Shown: positions 44,078 to 52,643, counted from the first letter of the stretch. The stretch is DNA of 64,000 bases from Elusimicrobiaceae bacterium (GCA_017525025.1 JAFXUJ010000007.1:124001-188000); one strand, 5' to 3'. The notes: a model not told the origin generated them from the sequence alone. Program-made: numbers and translations.

Positions 44078-45261
44078 GGTTTAATTTCCCCAAGCAGTTG
44101 GCGCAGCAGGCGGTCTAATTCTTCCGGCGGGACTTGCAAACCAAGTGACCAGGCCGTTTCGTGCAATAAATCTTCCACTATGCGGGGCAAGTCCGTCTGC
44201 AATTCATTTAGAGAAAGCGTACGGTCTAAACGCAAGTAATCTTCCAGCACAGTAGCTTGGTGGGTGGCAAACAAGGCGCGCCGGGCACGGGTATTATTCA
44301 TTTTTAGACGAAAATACAAGGGCCCGCCGGCATTTAATTTATCTAAAAATTTTCGGGCCGTTGCAAAAAAGAGCACCATATTTTGGGCTAATTCTTCCAG
44401 TCGCAACGTGCTGGCTGTGTGCCCGTTCACAAGTTCTTCCGTAGAAGCAATTTGCTTATTCATCACAAGTCCGTAGGCATTAAATTCCGTCATCTTATAA
44501 ATGCCGCGGCGGTTAGAAATTACTGCCGCGCCGTCTTGCACCGGTTGCAAAGGAAGCTCCGGATCCGCCATCGTTCCGTAAGAAGTGTGCGTGGAAGATT
44601 GGGCAATAAACGGGGGGATCTTTTTATAATTGGTTAGTGGTTCATCGGGATATAAAGGCAAAATGGCAAGGGTAGATACCACTTCACCCGCGGCCGAAAC
44701 GGTACGAGTTTTTAAATAGTTTTCAAAATGGCTTTCGGCTTTGTCGTATAAAATATGGCGTAGCCGCTCGGATTTTTTGCGGTGATCCAGTAGCCAAGGC
44801 AGTTTCTCCGGGTGGACAATCATTTCGGGGCGGCTGCTTTGGCCGGTGCGGATATATGCACGTTTTGACTTTCCTACCAGATGCGGGGTTAAATTGCTTT
44901 GCGGAATTTGCACCAACACAAACATCCGTTCCCCTGTTTTGTCCACACAAATATTAATATCCACAAATACAATCGGATCAATGTATACCTGGATAATATC
45001 TTCAATGGTGTTGCGCAGTTTTTCATGGTACGGAATACCCAGAAAGGGGGGGCGAGGTTGGTCGTTTTTATCGTCTTGTACGCCAATAATTAAGATGCCG
45101 CCCAGGGCGTTGGCAAATGAGGCAATTACTTTGGCAAATTTCTCATGATTTTTGGGAATAAGATATTTATAGTCCAATTGTTTCCCCTCGGGGACGCGTC
45201 TCTTGCAAAACTGGACCACATCTTCAAACGTCAAATCGTGAAAAGGTTTCTCAAAAAACAT
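44074..45261 (-). CDS. AlbA_2 (Schlafen-like) domain protein
   Basis: 395 aa. Residues about 20-145 match the AlbA_2 domain: EGKQLDYKYLIPKNHEKFAKVIASFANALGGILIIGVQDD, then RMFVLVQIPQSNLTPHLV and AYIRTGQSSRPE. The rest (helical C-terminus) is not recognised. AlbA_2 proteins are often nucleic-acid-binding or regulatory and sometimes fused to helicase or HTH domains; here neither is seen. SD AGGGAGGG. Overlaps the prepilin start by four bases. Confidence 0.8.
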   Translation of the reverse strand: MFFEKPFHDLTFEDVVQFCKRRVPEGKQLDYKYLIPKNHEKFAKVIASFANALGGILIIGVQDDKNDQPRPPFLGIPYHEKLRNTIEDIIQVYIDPIVFVDINICVDKTGERMFVLVQIPQSNLTPHLVGKSKRAYIRTGQSSRPEMIVHPEKLPWLLDHRKKSERLRHILYDKAESHFENYLKTRTVSAAGEVVSTLAILPLYPDEPLTNYKKIPPFIAQSSTHTSYGTMADPELPLQPVQDGAAVISNRRGIYKMTEFNAYGLVMNKQIASTEELVNGHTASTLRLEELAQNMVLFFATARKFLDKLNAGGPLYFRLKMNNTRARRALFATHQATVLEDYLRLDRTLSLNELQTDLPRIVEDLLHETAWSLGLQVPPEELDRLLRQLLGEIKP

Positions 45262-45280
45262 AAAAGCCCTCCCTACTTTT

Positions 45281-45292
45281 TTATTATAATAA
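45281..45292. promoter_or_regulatory. Symmetric divergent -10 element
   Basis: TTATTATAATAA is a perfect palindrome giving TATAAT on both strands (45285-45290 plus, 45288-45283 minus), between the divergent AlbA_2 and MgtE_N-CBS genes (21 and 35 bp from the two ATGs). Confidence 0.5.
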
Positions 45293-45325
45293 AATTGTGG
45301 TTATGTTCAAGCCGTAGGATAGAAT

Positions 45326-46075
45326 ATGAATAATCCGATGCAAGCGCTAGCCAGTGTAATTACGGAAAAATTTATTTTAGCCGCCCCCAAAGAGGCGGCA
45401 GAAGCACTTTCTGCGCTTGCTACGCATGAAGTATTGCAACTGCTATCCCCGTTAAAGGCGCAAGTGATTATTGCCGTATTAAACCCGATGGAGGCGCCAA
45501 AGGCCGCAGCGGTGTTGCGGCGGCTGCCTTTGCGGCAAGCGTCGTATGTGCTGGCCCGTTTACAGGTACCGCAGGCGGCTAAACTGATGAAAGAATTTTC
45601 CGCCCCGTACCGAGAGCGTATTTCTACGGTGTTAGAGCCCTCTTTCTTAGCCCTTTTACAGGAGGCGCAAGGCTACGCACCGGACGTAGTAGGGGGGCTT
45701 ATCCAAACCGATTTTGTATCGGTGCGTACAGGGGATAAACTGTCACAGCTCATTGAGCGGCTTAAGAATTTACCGCGTAAGAAAATCCCTGCGCTTTGTT
45801 TGGTAACGGATAAAGATGGTGTACTAAAGGGTGTCATTCGCCCGGCGGAATTATCGTTTTATCCGGCGACCTCTGTGGTGGGTTCCGTGATGAGTGAAAG
45901 TGCTGCCTTACTACCCACGGATACGTTGGCTCGCGCGCGGGAAGTATTTGGAAAAGCAGAGACGGACGCGTTGCCCGTTGTAAACGAACAACAAATTTGT
46001 TTAGGGATTTTGTTGCGCGCGCAACTCCCGCCGGAAACAGACAAAAAATCCTTCTGGAAAAAACTAACCGATTAG
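45326..46075 (+). CDS. MgtE N-terminal plus CBS-pair protein lacking the channel
   Basis: 249 aa. Residues about 5-125 match the MgtE_N superhelix (LSALATHEVLQLLSPLKAQVIIAVLNPMEAPKAAAVLRRLP). Residues about 130-240 are a CBS pair (LVTDKDGVLKGVIRPAEL, LPTDTLARAREVFGKAETDALPVVNEQQICLGIL). In MgtE these cytosolic parts sense Mg2+ and gate the membrane pore; here no membrane helices follow. The same architecture occurs in FliG-like/MgtE_N regulators. Ligand unknown. SD AGGATAG. Confidence 0.82.
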   Translation: MNNPMQALASVITEKFILAAPKEAAEALSALATHEVLQLLSPLKAQVIIAVLNPMEAPKAAAVLRRLPLRQASYVLARLQVPQAAKLMKEFSAPYRERISTVLEPSFLALLQEAQGYAPDVVGGLIQTDFVSVRTGDKLSQLIERLKNLPRKKIPALCLVTDKDGVLKGVIRPAELSFYPATSVVGSVMSESAALLPTDTLARAREVFGKAETDALPVVNEQQICLGILLRAQLPPETDKKSFWKKLTD

Positions 46076-46085
46076 TTATCTACCT

Positions 46086-46114
46086 AAAAACCCCCGGATT
46101 TACCGGGGGTTTTT
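46086..46114. terminator. Bidirectional terminator
   Basis: AAAAACCCCCGG / CCGGGGGTTTTTT stem with loop ATTTA, between convergent genes. Confidence 0.9.
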
Positions 46115-46129
46115 TATTTAAGTAATTTT

Positions 46130-46801
46130 TTATCTCGTTTTTTTGAGGGTTAATACGCCGTCTTCAAAAAACCATTCTTCCATCAGCTCGCCCGTATCGC
46201 TGAATTTCTTGGTTACACCGTTGGGCTTGCCGTCTTTGTGGGGGGAAATCAGCGCAATCGTGCCGTTAGGATGATAAATAATTTTATCGCCTACCAGTTT
46301 ATCGTCCTTATACGTGCATTCGGAGCGTAAGTCCCCATTAGGAGTGTAAACTTTGCATTTTCCATTTAGAAACCCTTTGTGAAATTCGGCCACTTCCAGT
46401 ACTTTGCCGTCCGGGTAGTATTTTACTTGGCGTCCGCTCTGTACGTCGTCTATGTAAGTGAATTCCTTATATAATTTTCCCGTCGGATGGAATACACGGG
46501 CTTTGCCTTGCAACAGGCCGTTTTCGTAAATTTTTTCAATATTTACTTTGCCGTTTTCAAAATAGATTTTGCAAGTACCGTTGCGTTGTCCGTTTTGAAC
46601 TTCACACGTAAAATACGGCTTGCCGTTTTCAAAAAATTCTTTTACGGTTCCGTCCGGTAATTCGCCGGAAGTAGACTTAATATCTAAATTTTTATCCAAG
46701 GTTTCGCTGTATACTTCCTTTCCGTCTACGTAATACGTGCGCATAAAACCGACGTCTTTGGAATTGTGCAAACTGGTTGTTTTCCGAACGATTTCTGTCA
46801 T
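46130..46801 (-). CDS. MORN/YwqK-repeat protein
   Basis: 223 aa from the ATG that overlaps the upstream stop (ATGA), with CAGGAG upstream; a longer frame reaches into the flavoprotein gene. About seven 20-24-residue repeats of the type YxxGKLxxExxYxNGxxxGxxKxYxxNG (MORN-2/YwqK). Family members are often labelled antitoxin-like but mostly have no known function. No signal peptide, so cytoplasmic. Second gene of an operon with the flavoprotein. Confidence 0.8.
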   Translation of the reverse strand: MTEIVRKTTSLHNSKDVGFMRTYYVDGKEVYSETLDKNLDIKSTSGELPDGTVKEFFENGKPYFTCEVQNGQRNGTCKIYFENGKVNIEKIYENGLLQGKARVFHPTGKLYKEFTYIDDVQSGRQVKYYPDGKVLEVAEFHKGFLNGKCKVYTPNGDLRSECTYKDDKLVGDKIIYHPNGTIALISPHKDGKPNGVTKKFSDTGELMEEWFFEDGVLTLKKTR

Positions 46802-48021
46802 ACTCGGTTCTCCTGTGAAAGGTGTTTGGCGGCGCATACGGCACTGGCCCACGCAAAATGTAAATTAAACCCACCGCTCTGTCCGTCTACATCCAATAAT
46901 TCCCCAATAATATATAGTCGCGGGCACAAAAGGGACTCAAATGTATTATAGTTAATTTCTTTCAAATTTACACCCCCTGCCGTTACCATGGCTTCATTCC
47001 AGGGGCGCAAGGATGTTACGGTGGCCGGCCAATGACAAAGCGTTTGCAAAGCCTGTTCTACGACGGAAGGAAATTGCTCTTTCATGGATTTATTTTTGCG
47101 AAGTCCCTTAAAATCAACTAATAAATTGGCGATAGATTCGTGTAACATTCCGGCCAAAAAATCTTTGGGTTTGCGGGCCGAAAAAAGCTGTAAGCGTTTT
47201 TCGAAAAAAGCCTGCGGATCCGCTAATTGGGGGAAGAAATTAAGATGAATGGACACCGGCCCTTTATCCAGCGCGCGGGCAAGAGTTCCACTTGCATTTA
47301 AGGCAGCCGGGCCGTTGATACCGTAGGCCGTAAAGATAATTTCGCCTTCGGTTTCTACTTTGGGGTTTGTAGCCGCGGATAAGCGTACTTGGGCGCGGAT
47401 GCCGGACAAGCGCGAGAAATTTTCTTTTAAACAAAGCCCGCTCAAAGAAGGATGCAACGGCGTAATGTGATGCCCAAACGCGCGAGCCAGTTTATAGCCG
47501 CTGTCCGTTCCGCTTAATTGCGGATACGCGCAGGAACCACAAGCAAGCACAAGATGTTTTGTGGTAAAGGTTTCGCCTGATTTTGTTTTAATGGTAAAGA
47601 AGGGACCGTTTTTAATGTCCGTGGCAGTTTGATTTATTAAAATTTCGGCTCCGCTTTCCGCAGCGGCCAGTTTGAGTGCATCCAAAACAGCGGTTGCTTT
47701 GCCCGTGGAGGGGAAGATGCGTCCGTTTTCTTCTTCGGTAAGCAATACTCCTAATTGTTCAAAATAGTTGTGGCAGTCCTCGTATGAAAATTGGGAGAGG
47801 GCAGCGGAGATAAGTGCCGGATCTGCGTGATAATAGGCCGGGCTGACGCGGGTATTGGTTAAATTACAACGCCCATTGCCGCTAGCCAAAATTTTACGCC
47901 CGACGAGAGGTTCTTTTTCCAGCACAAGCGTTTTTAGTCCGCACCGCGCACATTCCCGTGCGCAAAGCAGTCCGCTCGCTCCCCCGCCGATAATTAACAC
48001 ATCATAGGTAGTATCCGTCAT
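46798..48021 (-). CDS. BaiN/HI0933-family FAD-dependent oxidoreductase
   Basis: 407 aa. Dinucleotide-binding GGGASGLLCARECARCGLKTLVLEKEPLVGRKILASGNGRCNLTN at the N-terminus, HLVLACGSCAYPQLSGTDSGYKLARAFGH in the middle and the C-terminal VTAGGVNLKEINYNTFES...GQSGGFNLHFAWASA, all HI0933-type. Members reduce varied substrates (BaiN acts on bile-acid enones), but substrate here is unknown. Leaderless promoter: -10 TACACT ends 7 nt before the ATG. Confidence 0.93.
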   Translation of the reverse strand: MTDTTYDVLIIGGGASGLLCARECARCGLKTLVLEKEPLVGRKILASGNGRCNLTNTRVSPAYYHADPALISAALSQFSYEDCHNYFEQLGVLLTEEENGRIFPSTGKATAVLDALKLAAAESGAEILINQTATDIKNGPFFTIKTKSGETFTTKHLVLACGSCAYPQLSGTDSGYKLARAFGHHITPLHPSLSGLCLKENFSRLSGIRAQVRLSAATNPKVETEGEIIFTAYGINGPAALNASGTLARALDKGPVSIHLNFFPQLADPQAFFEKRLQLFSARKPKDFLAGMLHESIANLLVDFKGLRKNKSMKEQFPSVVEQALQTLCHWPATVTSLRPWNEAMVTAGGVNLKEINYNTFESLLCPRLYIIGELLDVDGQSGGFNLHFAWASAVCAAKHLSQENRV

Positions 48022-48057
48022 TACTTACAGTGTAGCAAAATTTGATACACTAAAAAT
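48022..48057. promoter_or_regulatory. Compact divergent promoter, both transcripts leaderless
   Basis: Only 36 bp separate two divergent ATGs. Plus strand: CTTACA (48024-48029), 16-bp spacer, TACACT (48046-48051), 6 nt, ATG 48058. Minus strand: TACACT at 48034-48029, 7 nt, ATG 48021. The -35 of the plus promoter overlaps the minus initiation region. Confidence 0.6.
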
Positions 48058-49383
48058 ATGAAAAAAATTTTACTTACTTTGCTTGCTTTGTTAGGCGTTT
48101 TCTCTTCGTTATATGCTCAATCTACCGGTGAAATTTTAACATTCCCGGCCAATCCCGGGAAGGGTTTTAATTGGGGCTATGTTCTTTATTTGCCGAAAAC
48201 AATGGACACATCTAAAAAATTACCGATTTTATTTACTATGAACAATGAAGATGAAGAAGACTCGGAAGAAGAATTAGTTAAAAAAGTAATAAAAGATTTA
48301 CGCCATAATTATAGTCAATATGGAATTGCTGACGGGGTGGGAGTTCCTATGTTGGTGCCGTTACTTTTGCAAGATAAAGAGCCTTTCCACACTCGCCAGC
48401 TCAATCGGGCCGTTTTCAAATTGCAAGAAGGCCCCTTTGCACATTTGGATAGGCAAATGTTGGCAATGCTTCATGACGCACGGGCCGTTCTTAAAAAACG
48501 TGGAATATTAACACAAAAAAAGTTTTTGCTAGCCGGGTTTTCTACGCCGGGAGTGTTTGCGTGGCATTTTACTATGTTGCAACCCGAATACGTATTGGCG
48601 GCGGTTATTGGGGGACACCAGCATTTGATGTTACCTCTCACAACTTACACAGACATTCCTTTAATTTATCCCGTAGGTACGTATGATTTTGAATTATATA
48701 CAGGGAAGGCTTTTAATAGAAAAGCGTGGCAAAAGATTCCGATGTTTGTTGTTAGCGGAGGGGACGATTATAACGATCCCCTGCCTTACGACCACGTATA
48801 TAGAGATGAAGAACGTGCCGTTTTTAAACAACTATATGGCGAGGTAAATTTGCAAAAAATTTGGCGCAAAGCGCAAGAAATTTTGGGGCCGCTTGCTCCT
48901 AATATCCAATTTCACACATACCCACATTTGGGGCATGAAGCTGTATGGGAAGACCAAATTGAATTTTTGAAAAAACATATAAACGGTGGGCATTTGCAAC
49001 CTATTGTACCGACGGATACATCCGCTCACCCAGCTTTGCTTCCTCTGCGTATAACTGTATTGTATTGGGGGAAAAATGCCCCGGTTGTCAATGACCGTAA
49101 ATATTTGGGAGAGAATGATTTGATATTGAAAGCAGATAAAGAAATCCCATATTGGGTGCTTTATAAAAATACTTGTGAGATAGACGTGTTGCAACACACA
49201 CAACCGGTATTGGAAAATGTATTTTGTAAAGGTGCATTCATGGAGGAAAAGTTTTTACAAATACGGTTAAATGAAGGGCAAGTTCAACAACTTCGTTCAT
49301 ACCAAGACCGTACTTTTTCCGTGCGTTCGCATCATCCGGAAGTATTGGAAATCCCGGCTGATCTTACCTTTACGGTTAAGTAG
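48058..49383 (+). CDS. Secreted alpha/beta-hydrolase-like protein
   Basis: 441 aa with a signal peptide (ILLTLLALLGVFSSLYA|Q). Nucleophile-elbow motif AGFSTPG with Ser, a possible acid in VSGGDDYNDP, and His in YPHLGHEAVW before about residue 305 give a complete candidate triad in the right order, as in PHB-depolymerase/esterase-like hydrolases. The C-terminal 130 residues form a separate domain I do not recognise. Substrate unknown. No SD; leaderless. Confidence 0.68.
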   Translation: MKKILLTLLALLGVFSSLYAQSTGEILTFPANPGKGFNWGYVLYLPKTMDTSKKLPILFTMNNEDEEDSEEELVKKVIKDLRHNYSQYGIADGVGVPMLVPLLLQDKEPFHTRQLNRAVFKLQEGPFAHLDRQMLAMLHDARAVLKKRGILTQKKFLLAGFSTPGVFAWHFTMLQPEYVLAAVIGGHQHLMLPLTTYTDIPLIYPVGTYDFELYTGKAFNRKAWQKIPMFVVSGGDDYNDPLPYDHVYRDEERAVFKQLYGEVNLQKIWRKAQEILGPLAPNIQFHTYPHLGHEAVWEDQIEFLKKHINGGHLQPIVPTDTSAHPALLPLRITVLYWGKNAPVVNDRKYLGENDLILKADKEIPYWVLYKNTCEIDVLQHTQPVLENVFCKGAFMEEKFLQIRLNEGQVQQLRSYQDRTFSVRSHHPEVLEIPADLTFTVK

Positions 49384-49392
49384 AGCATTCCC

Positions 49393-49420
49393 TTGACAGT
49401 TTTCTGTATAACAATATACT
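49393..49420 (+). promoter_or_regulatory. Promoter of the low-complexity secreted-protein pair
   Basis: Perfect -35 TTGACA (49393-49398), 16-bp spacer, TATACT (49415-49420). Confidence 0.65.
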
Positions 49421-49451
49421 ATAAAGGGAGTCGGGTTTAAGGAGAATAATT

Positions 49452-50069
49452 ATGAAAAATCTCGTTTTTATTTTTACTTGCGTCTTGGGGTTGGCCCTAA
49501 TGAGCGAAGCTTATCAAACCAAAGGGGCCACGCGCCCTAATTTCTCATCTTCCCCCTCGGCGGAACAAGAGTCCCCTGCCACTACCCCGGAACAACCGGG
49601 TGTGCAGACGCGCACGTTTAGTAATTATGGATCTCGGGTCGGTGTTTGGCGGCGTGGAGGCGTGCAGGCTCGGTCAGCTAAGCCCGCTAAAGTGAAAGAA
49701 GATGAACCCCAGGAAGTAAAAAAACAAGAAAAAGAATTTGCGCCCATTCCGCAGGTGGAGGCGGAACAAGCGGTATCTAAGTCAGAGGCGACCAAAAAAT
49801 CGGCCTTTGCTCCGGTAGTGCGTGATTTTACCAAGAAATCTTCCACTGTTAAGAAAGAAGATGAACCTAAGCCGGCTGCTCAACCCGCAGATCCCGCTCA
49901 GCCGGGCAATTCGGCCGCGGCCATGGAACAATTGCAAGGTTTGCAGAAAATGATGTCCGGCCTGGGGGGGAATATCCCCGGCGGTGCTGCCGGCGGAGGG
50001 ATGCCTGATTTGTCCGCCCTGATGAATGCAGCGGGAGGCGGGGCACCTGCTCAACAACCTAAAAAATAA
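49452..50069 (+). CDS. Secreted low-complexity protein (Pro/Lys/Glu- then Gly/Ala-rich)
   Basis: 205 aa with a signal peptide (VFIFTCVLGLALMSEA). Middle rich in Lys, Glu, Pro and Ala; C-terminus Gly/Met/Ala-rich (LGGNIPGGAAGGGMPDLSALMNAAGGG). No Cys in the mature part and no recognised domain. SD AAGGAGA. It forms a two-gene unit with the next gene (15 bp gap), suggesting a shared envelope or surface role. Confidence 0.65.
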   Translation: MKNLVFIFTCVLGLALMSEAYQTKGATRPNFSSSPSAEQESPATTPEQPGVQTRTFSNYGSRVGVWRRGGVQARSAKPAKVKEDEPQEVKKQEKEFAPIPQVEAEQAVSKSEATKKSAFAPVVRDFTKKSSTVKKEDEPKPAAQPADPAQPGNSAAAMEQLQGLQKMMSGLGGNIPGGAAGGGMPDLSALMNAAGGGAPAQQPKK

Positions 50070-50084
50070 ACGGCGGTACAAATT

Positions 50085-50708
50085 ATGGAACGTTTTTTAT
50101 ATCATAAATTGGTTTTGTCGGGGGGATTATGTTTGCTGGGTCTCAGTTTAAGTGCGGCTCCGGCTACCCGAGTGGAGGTCCAACGCCCTACCACGCGAAC
50201 CGAAGTGATTCGCCCCTCCACAAAAGCGGACGTAACACATCCCTCATCTTCAGTCGGTGTAAACCATCCGGTTGCTTCCGGGGCCGTTTCCAAACCGGCT
50301 ACCTCCGTTACGGTAGTGAAACCTACTACGACAGTGGTTGTGACAAAGCCGTCCACCGCTGTGGAGGCTCGTCAACCGGGCGAGACGGATTGGAAAGCGG
50401 CTTCGCAAGGGTACGGCCATACGGTGGCTTCCCGTTCCCCCGAGCCGCTCAAAACAAGTTCTTCTGCTTCGGCGGCTACTTCGTCTATGAAAAGTACATA
50501 CCAGCCCCCTCAAGCCAAAGACTTTAAAACGGCTAAACTTGGCGGCGGGGACGAAGGATTAGGGAATAAAATAAACCAAGCAGAAAAGGATGCCGCGGCC
50601 GCCTCGCTTAACATTCCGAAAGGAGAAGAGGTTTCCTTGGAGAATGTGATCAAAGCGTCCAATACGGATGTATCTAATTTGCAGAAAAAAGTGGAGAAAA
50701 AACTGTAA
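50085..50708 (+). CDS. Secreted protein with eight 9-residue Val/Pro/Thr repeats
   Basis: 207 aa with a signal peptide (LVLSGGLCLLGLSLSAAP). Residues 29-100 are eight contiguous 9-residue repeats of the form xVxVxxPxT (RVEVQRPTT, RTEVIRPST, ... TVVVTKPST). A Ser-rich linker follows and then a helical charged C-terminus ending NLQKKVEKKL. The alternating Val and regular Pro suggest an extended, perhaps beta-solenoid or stalk-like, region (inference). No homologue recognised. Confidence 0.65.
   Translation: MERFLYHKLVLSGGLCLLGLSLSAAPATRVEVQRPTTRTEVIRPSTKADVTHPSSSVGVNHPVASGAVSKPATSVTVVKPTTTVVVTKPSTAVEARQPGETDWKAASQGYGHTVASRSPEPLKTSSSASAATSSMKSTYQPPQAKDFKTAKLGGGDEGLGNKINQAEKDAAAASLNIPKGEEVSLENVIKASNTDVSNLQKKVEKKL
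50169..50384 (+). repeat. Eight 27-bp coding repeats
   Basis: Encodes residues 29-100 of the secreted protein at 50085; units are diverged at DNA level but keep register exactly. Confidence 0.75.
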
Positions 50709-50741
50709 ATAGATTTCTGGAACAATATGTTATATACGTTT

Positions 50742-50772
50742 TACCCCGGGGCGCGTTCCCGGGGTATTTTTA
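50742..50772 (+). terminator. Terminator after the low-complexity pair
   Basis: TACCCCGGG / CCCGGGGTA stem (50742-50750 with 50758-50766), then TTTTTAT. Confidence 0.85.
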
Positions 50773-51662
50773 TGGCTATAAACAAGTGGTGGGGGAAAGA
50801 GAAATGGTGGGGGGAATAACCCCTAAAAGAAGCGTTTTCCCCCTTTTTATGGGGTGTTATACCCCCTTTTTTATTTGGGGGCTATAAATATAATTTCGGC
50901 TAAAAAATTCAATGCCCCCTTTATCATCTGTATAAAGGCGAGCCTTTGTATAACAAAAACGGGTATTTTACTGTTTTTCCGGATAAGTGCACCCCCACCT
51001 CTTATTTAATAAGTTTTTGCACATGCCGGTTTGCGTAGTTGCCCGTTTTATCTTTTTGAGCTTGCCAGAACTTCCTTTTTTGTTCAAAAACCCAACTTTT
51101 CTATATAAATGAGAAAAATACTTAAAATATAATACTTTTTAAAATCGCCCATTTTATTTTGCCCCATACCCTAGGTACCCCCAAATCGTTTTGGGGCGTT
51201 TTAGGAGGTTTGGGGAAAAACGCAAAAATTGGGGTAAATTTATACTTTTAAATTTGCAAAAAAGGAGCGTTTTTTAAAAATCATTTTTGCAGAAAAACAG
51301 GCGTTTTTGTATAACTCTTTCGCCACATTCTAATGCTAAAAAACAAAATATAATAAATAGTATTATATTCAATTAAAAAATTATTAAATATTAAGTAAAT
51401 AATAATAAAAAATAATACTATTTATATGTTTTTATTTTTCTTGTTTTAACGTATATAAATTAACATAATAAAAATTATCGTTAGTAAAATAAATATGACA
51501 AATAACCCCCCATATACCTTGGGTTTTATCTAAGTTATAATGTGGGATGTGCTAATTGAAAATAATGTACAAATATTTAATTCGGCATATTAGATTTTTG
51601 GATATGTGGCATTGGAAAGAATTCTTGGTAAAAGGGGGTTAAGGCCAGGTTTTGACCAGGGG
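50773..51662. other. Non-coding AT-rich region
   Basis: No convincing CDS on either strand. 50790-50890 has alternating G- and C-runs, including GGGGT GTTAT ACCCC followed by CTTTTTT (about 50851-50873), a possible terminator or small-RNA end. The block 51340-51500 is almost pure A/T with a 14-bp inverted repeat. TTTGTATAAC occurs at 50945 and 51305; its complement TTATACAAA is one base from a DnaA box. Confidence 0.6.
51353..51425. repeat. 14-bp perfect inverted repeat in AT-rich DNA
   Basis: ATAAATAGTATTAT (51353-51366) and its exact complement ATAATACTATTTAT (51412-51425), 45 bp apart. Confidence 0.85.
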
Positions 51663-52289
51663 TTAGGGGAGTTCGGCCGCTTTCTTTTGGGCTAACATGA
51701 AGGCATGGGCAAAACCGGCCGGGGTAAGGGAATAGGCCCGGCTTCGCTTGCTCCCTATACAAATGATATAGCCCAATTTTATAGCAGGGGTTAGCTGGCG
51801 ATCTAACCGGGGAATTTTGAAGCCGGATAGGGCTACGGCTTTTGCCAATAGCAAGGCGCGGCACTCTTCTTGGTGTAATAATGCTTTGCTCCCCCCCAAA
51901 ATCAGTAAGGCAGCCTCGTCGGTGCTTAGACGGAGCTTTCGGCGTAGAAACAAAAGCTCCCCCTCTTGTTTGAGGAGTTGTTCCCATGGGCGGGTATTGG
52001 AGAAAGCGTCCGTTGCGCCGGGGATAGTATGCGGTGCGGGGTTGACCTCGCTTGGGATAGCGGTATTTCCCCTATACATACCGGAAAAATTTCTTGTATA
52101 GGGAGTCAATGGGCCGGAAACCGAAGTGTCCTCCCGGTTGCGGGCCGGAGAAAGCGGTTCCTTTTTGACCAGGGCCAAAAAATAATCGCGTTGAGTTTCT
52201 ATAAATTCCAATGGCCCCTCGGCTTCAAATTCTTCCCCGCTGGCGAATTTGATACGGATTTTTTGTGAGGATGATTTTTCATCTGGCAT
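51663..52289 (-). CDS. Hypothetical protein with possible C-terminal winged-helix domain
   Basis: 208 aa. The N-terminal IRIKFASGEEFEAEGPLEFIETQRDYFLALV looks like a small beta domain. The middle is Pro/Ser/Thr-rich. Residues about 110-200 are helical, with SGFKIPRLDRQLTPAIKLGYIICIGSKRSRAYSLTPAGFAHAFML resembling a winged helix (recognition helix then a beta hairpin and a 'YSLTPAG' ending common in HTH regulators). No close family is recognised. SD AGGAAT. Its upstream region has DnaA-box-like sites and phased repeats, so a DNA-binding role there is plausible. Confidence 0.55.
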   Translation of the reverse strand: MPDEKSSSQKIRIKFASGEEFEAEGPLEFIETQRDYFLALVKKEPLSPARNREDTSVSGPLTPYTRNFSGMYRGNTAIPSEVNPAPHTIPGATDAFSNTRPWEQLLKQEGELLFLRRKLRLSTDEAALLILGGSKALLHQEECRALLLAKAVALSGFKIPRLDRQLTPAIKLGYIICIGSKRSRAYSLTPAGFAHAFMLAQKKAAELP

Positions 52290-52370
52290 AATAGATTCCT
52301 ATTTCAAAATAAGGTTATTCACAATAGTTGTGAACAGCTATAAGACATATAATATTTTTTTAATTGCCAT

Positions 52371-52420
52371 ATGTCAATATATGTTATTTTATGTCTTTTA
52401 ATGTCAAAAAATGTGAATAA
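52371..52420 (+). repeat. Five direct repeats phased at exactly 10 bp
   Basis: ATGT begins at 52371, 52381, 52391, 52401 and 52411, each followed by six mostly A/T bases; the last unit contains the second DnaA-box-like site. Confidence 0.7.
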
Positions 52421-52643
52421 CACATATTCTAATACGGTAAAAAATCGGTTTTTAAGTCAAAAAATGGCTTGTATATGCAAAAATAGATTCATTTTTGCTT
52501 GGTTTTTGCACCGGTTATCCCAGGAATTAGATTTTTCACGGAGTCTAAATTCAAAATTGATACAACCAAAGCTGCGTACCAAAAATGCTAAACTGCAAAA
52601 TCGCCCTTGATTTTGCGGTAAACGGTAAAGGGCGGAAAAGTGG

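Noticed and set aside
46130-46801. YwqK-like protein as an antitoxin of a toxin-antitoxin pair
   Set aside because: The neighbour is an FAD oxidoreductase and not a toxin; the label is a database habit for MORN-2 repeats.
50791-50817. Possible G-quadruplex in the G-run sequence
   Set aside because: Only two long G-runs occur; a four-tract quadruplex would need two-G tracts, which is weak evidence.
51577-51987. A 136-codon minus-strand ORF
   Set aside because: It overlaps the 51663-52289 gene in another frame, is Pro/Arg-rich without structure, and has no RBS; treated as a shadow.
51650-52174. 12-bp direct repeat TTTTGACCAGGG at 51650 and 52163
   Set aside because: The second copy is inside the coding region and no other att-like features (integrase, tRNA) are present, so an attachment site is not supported.
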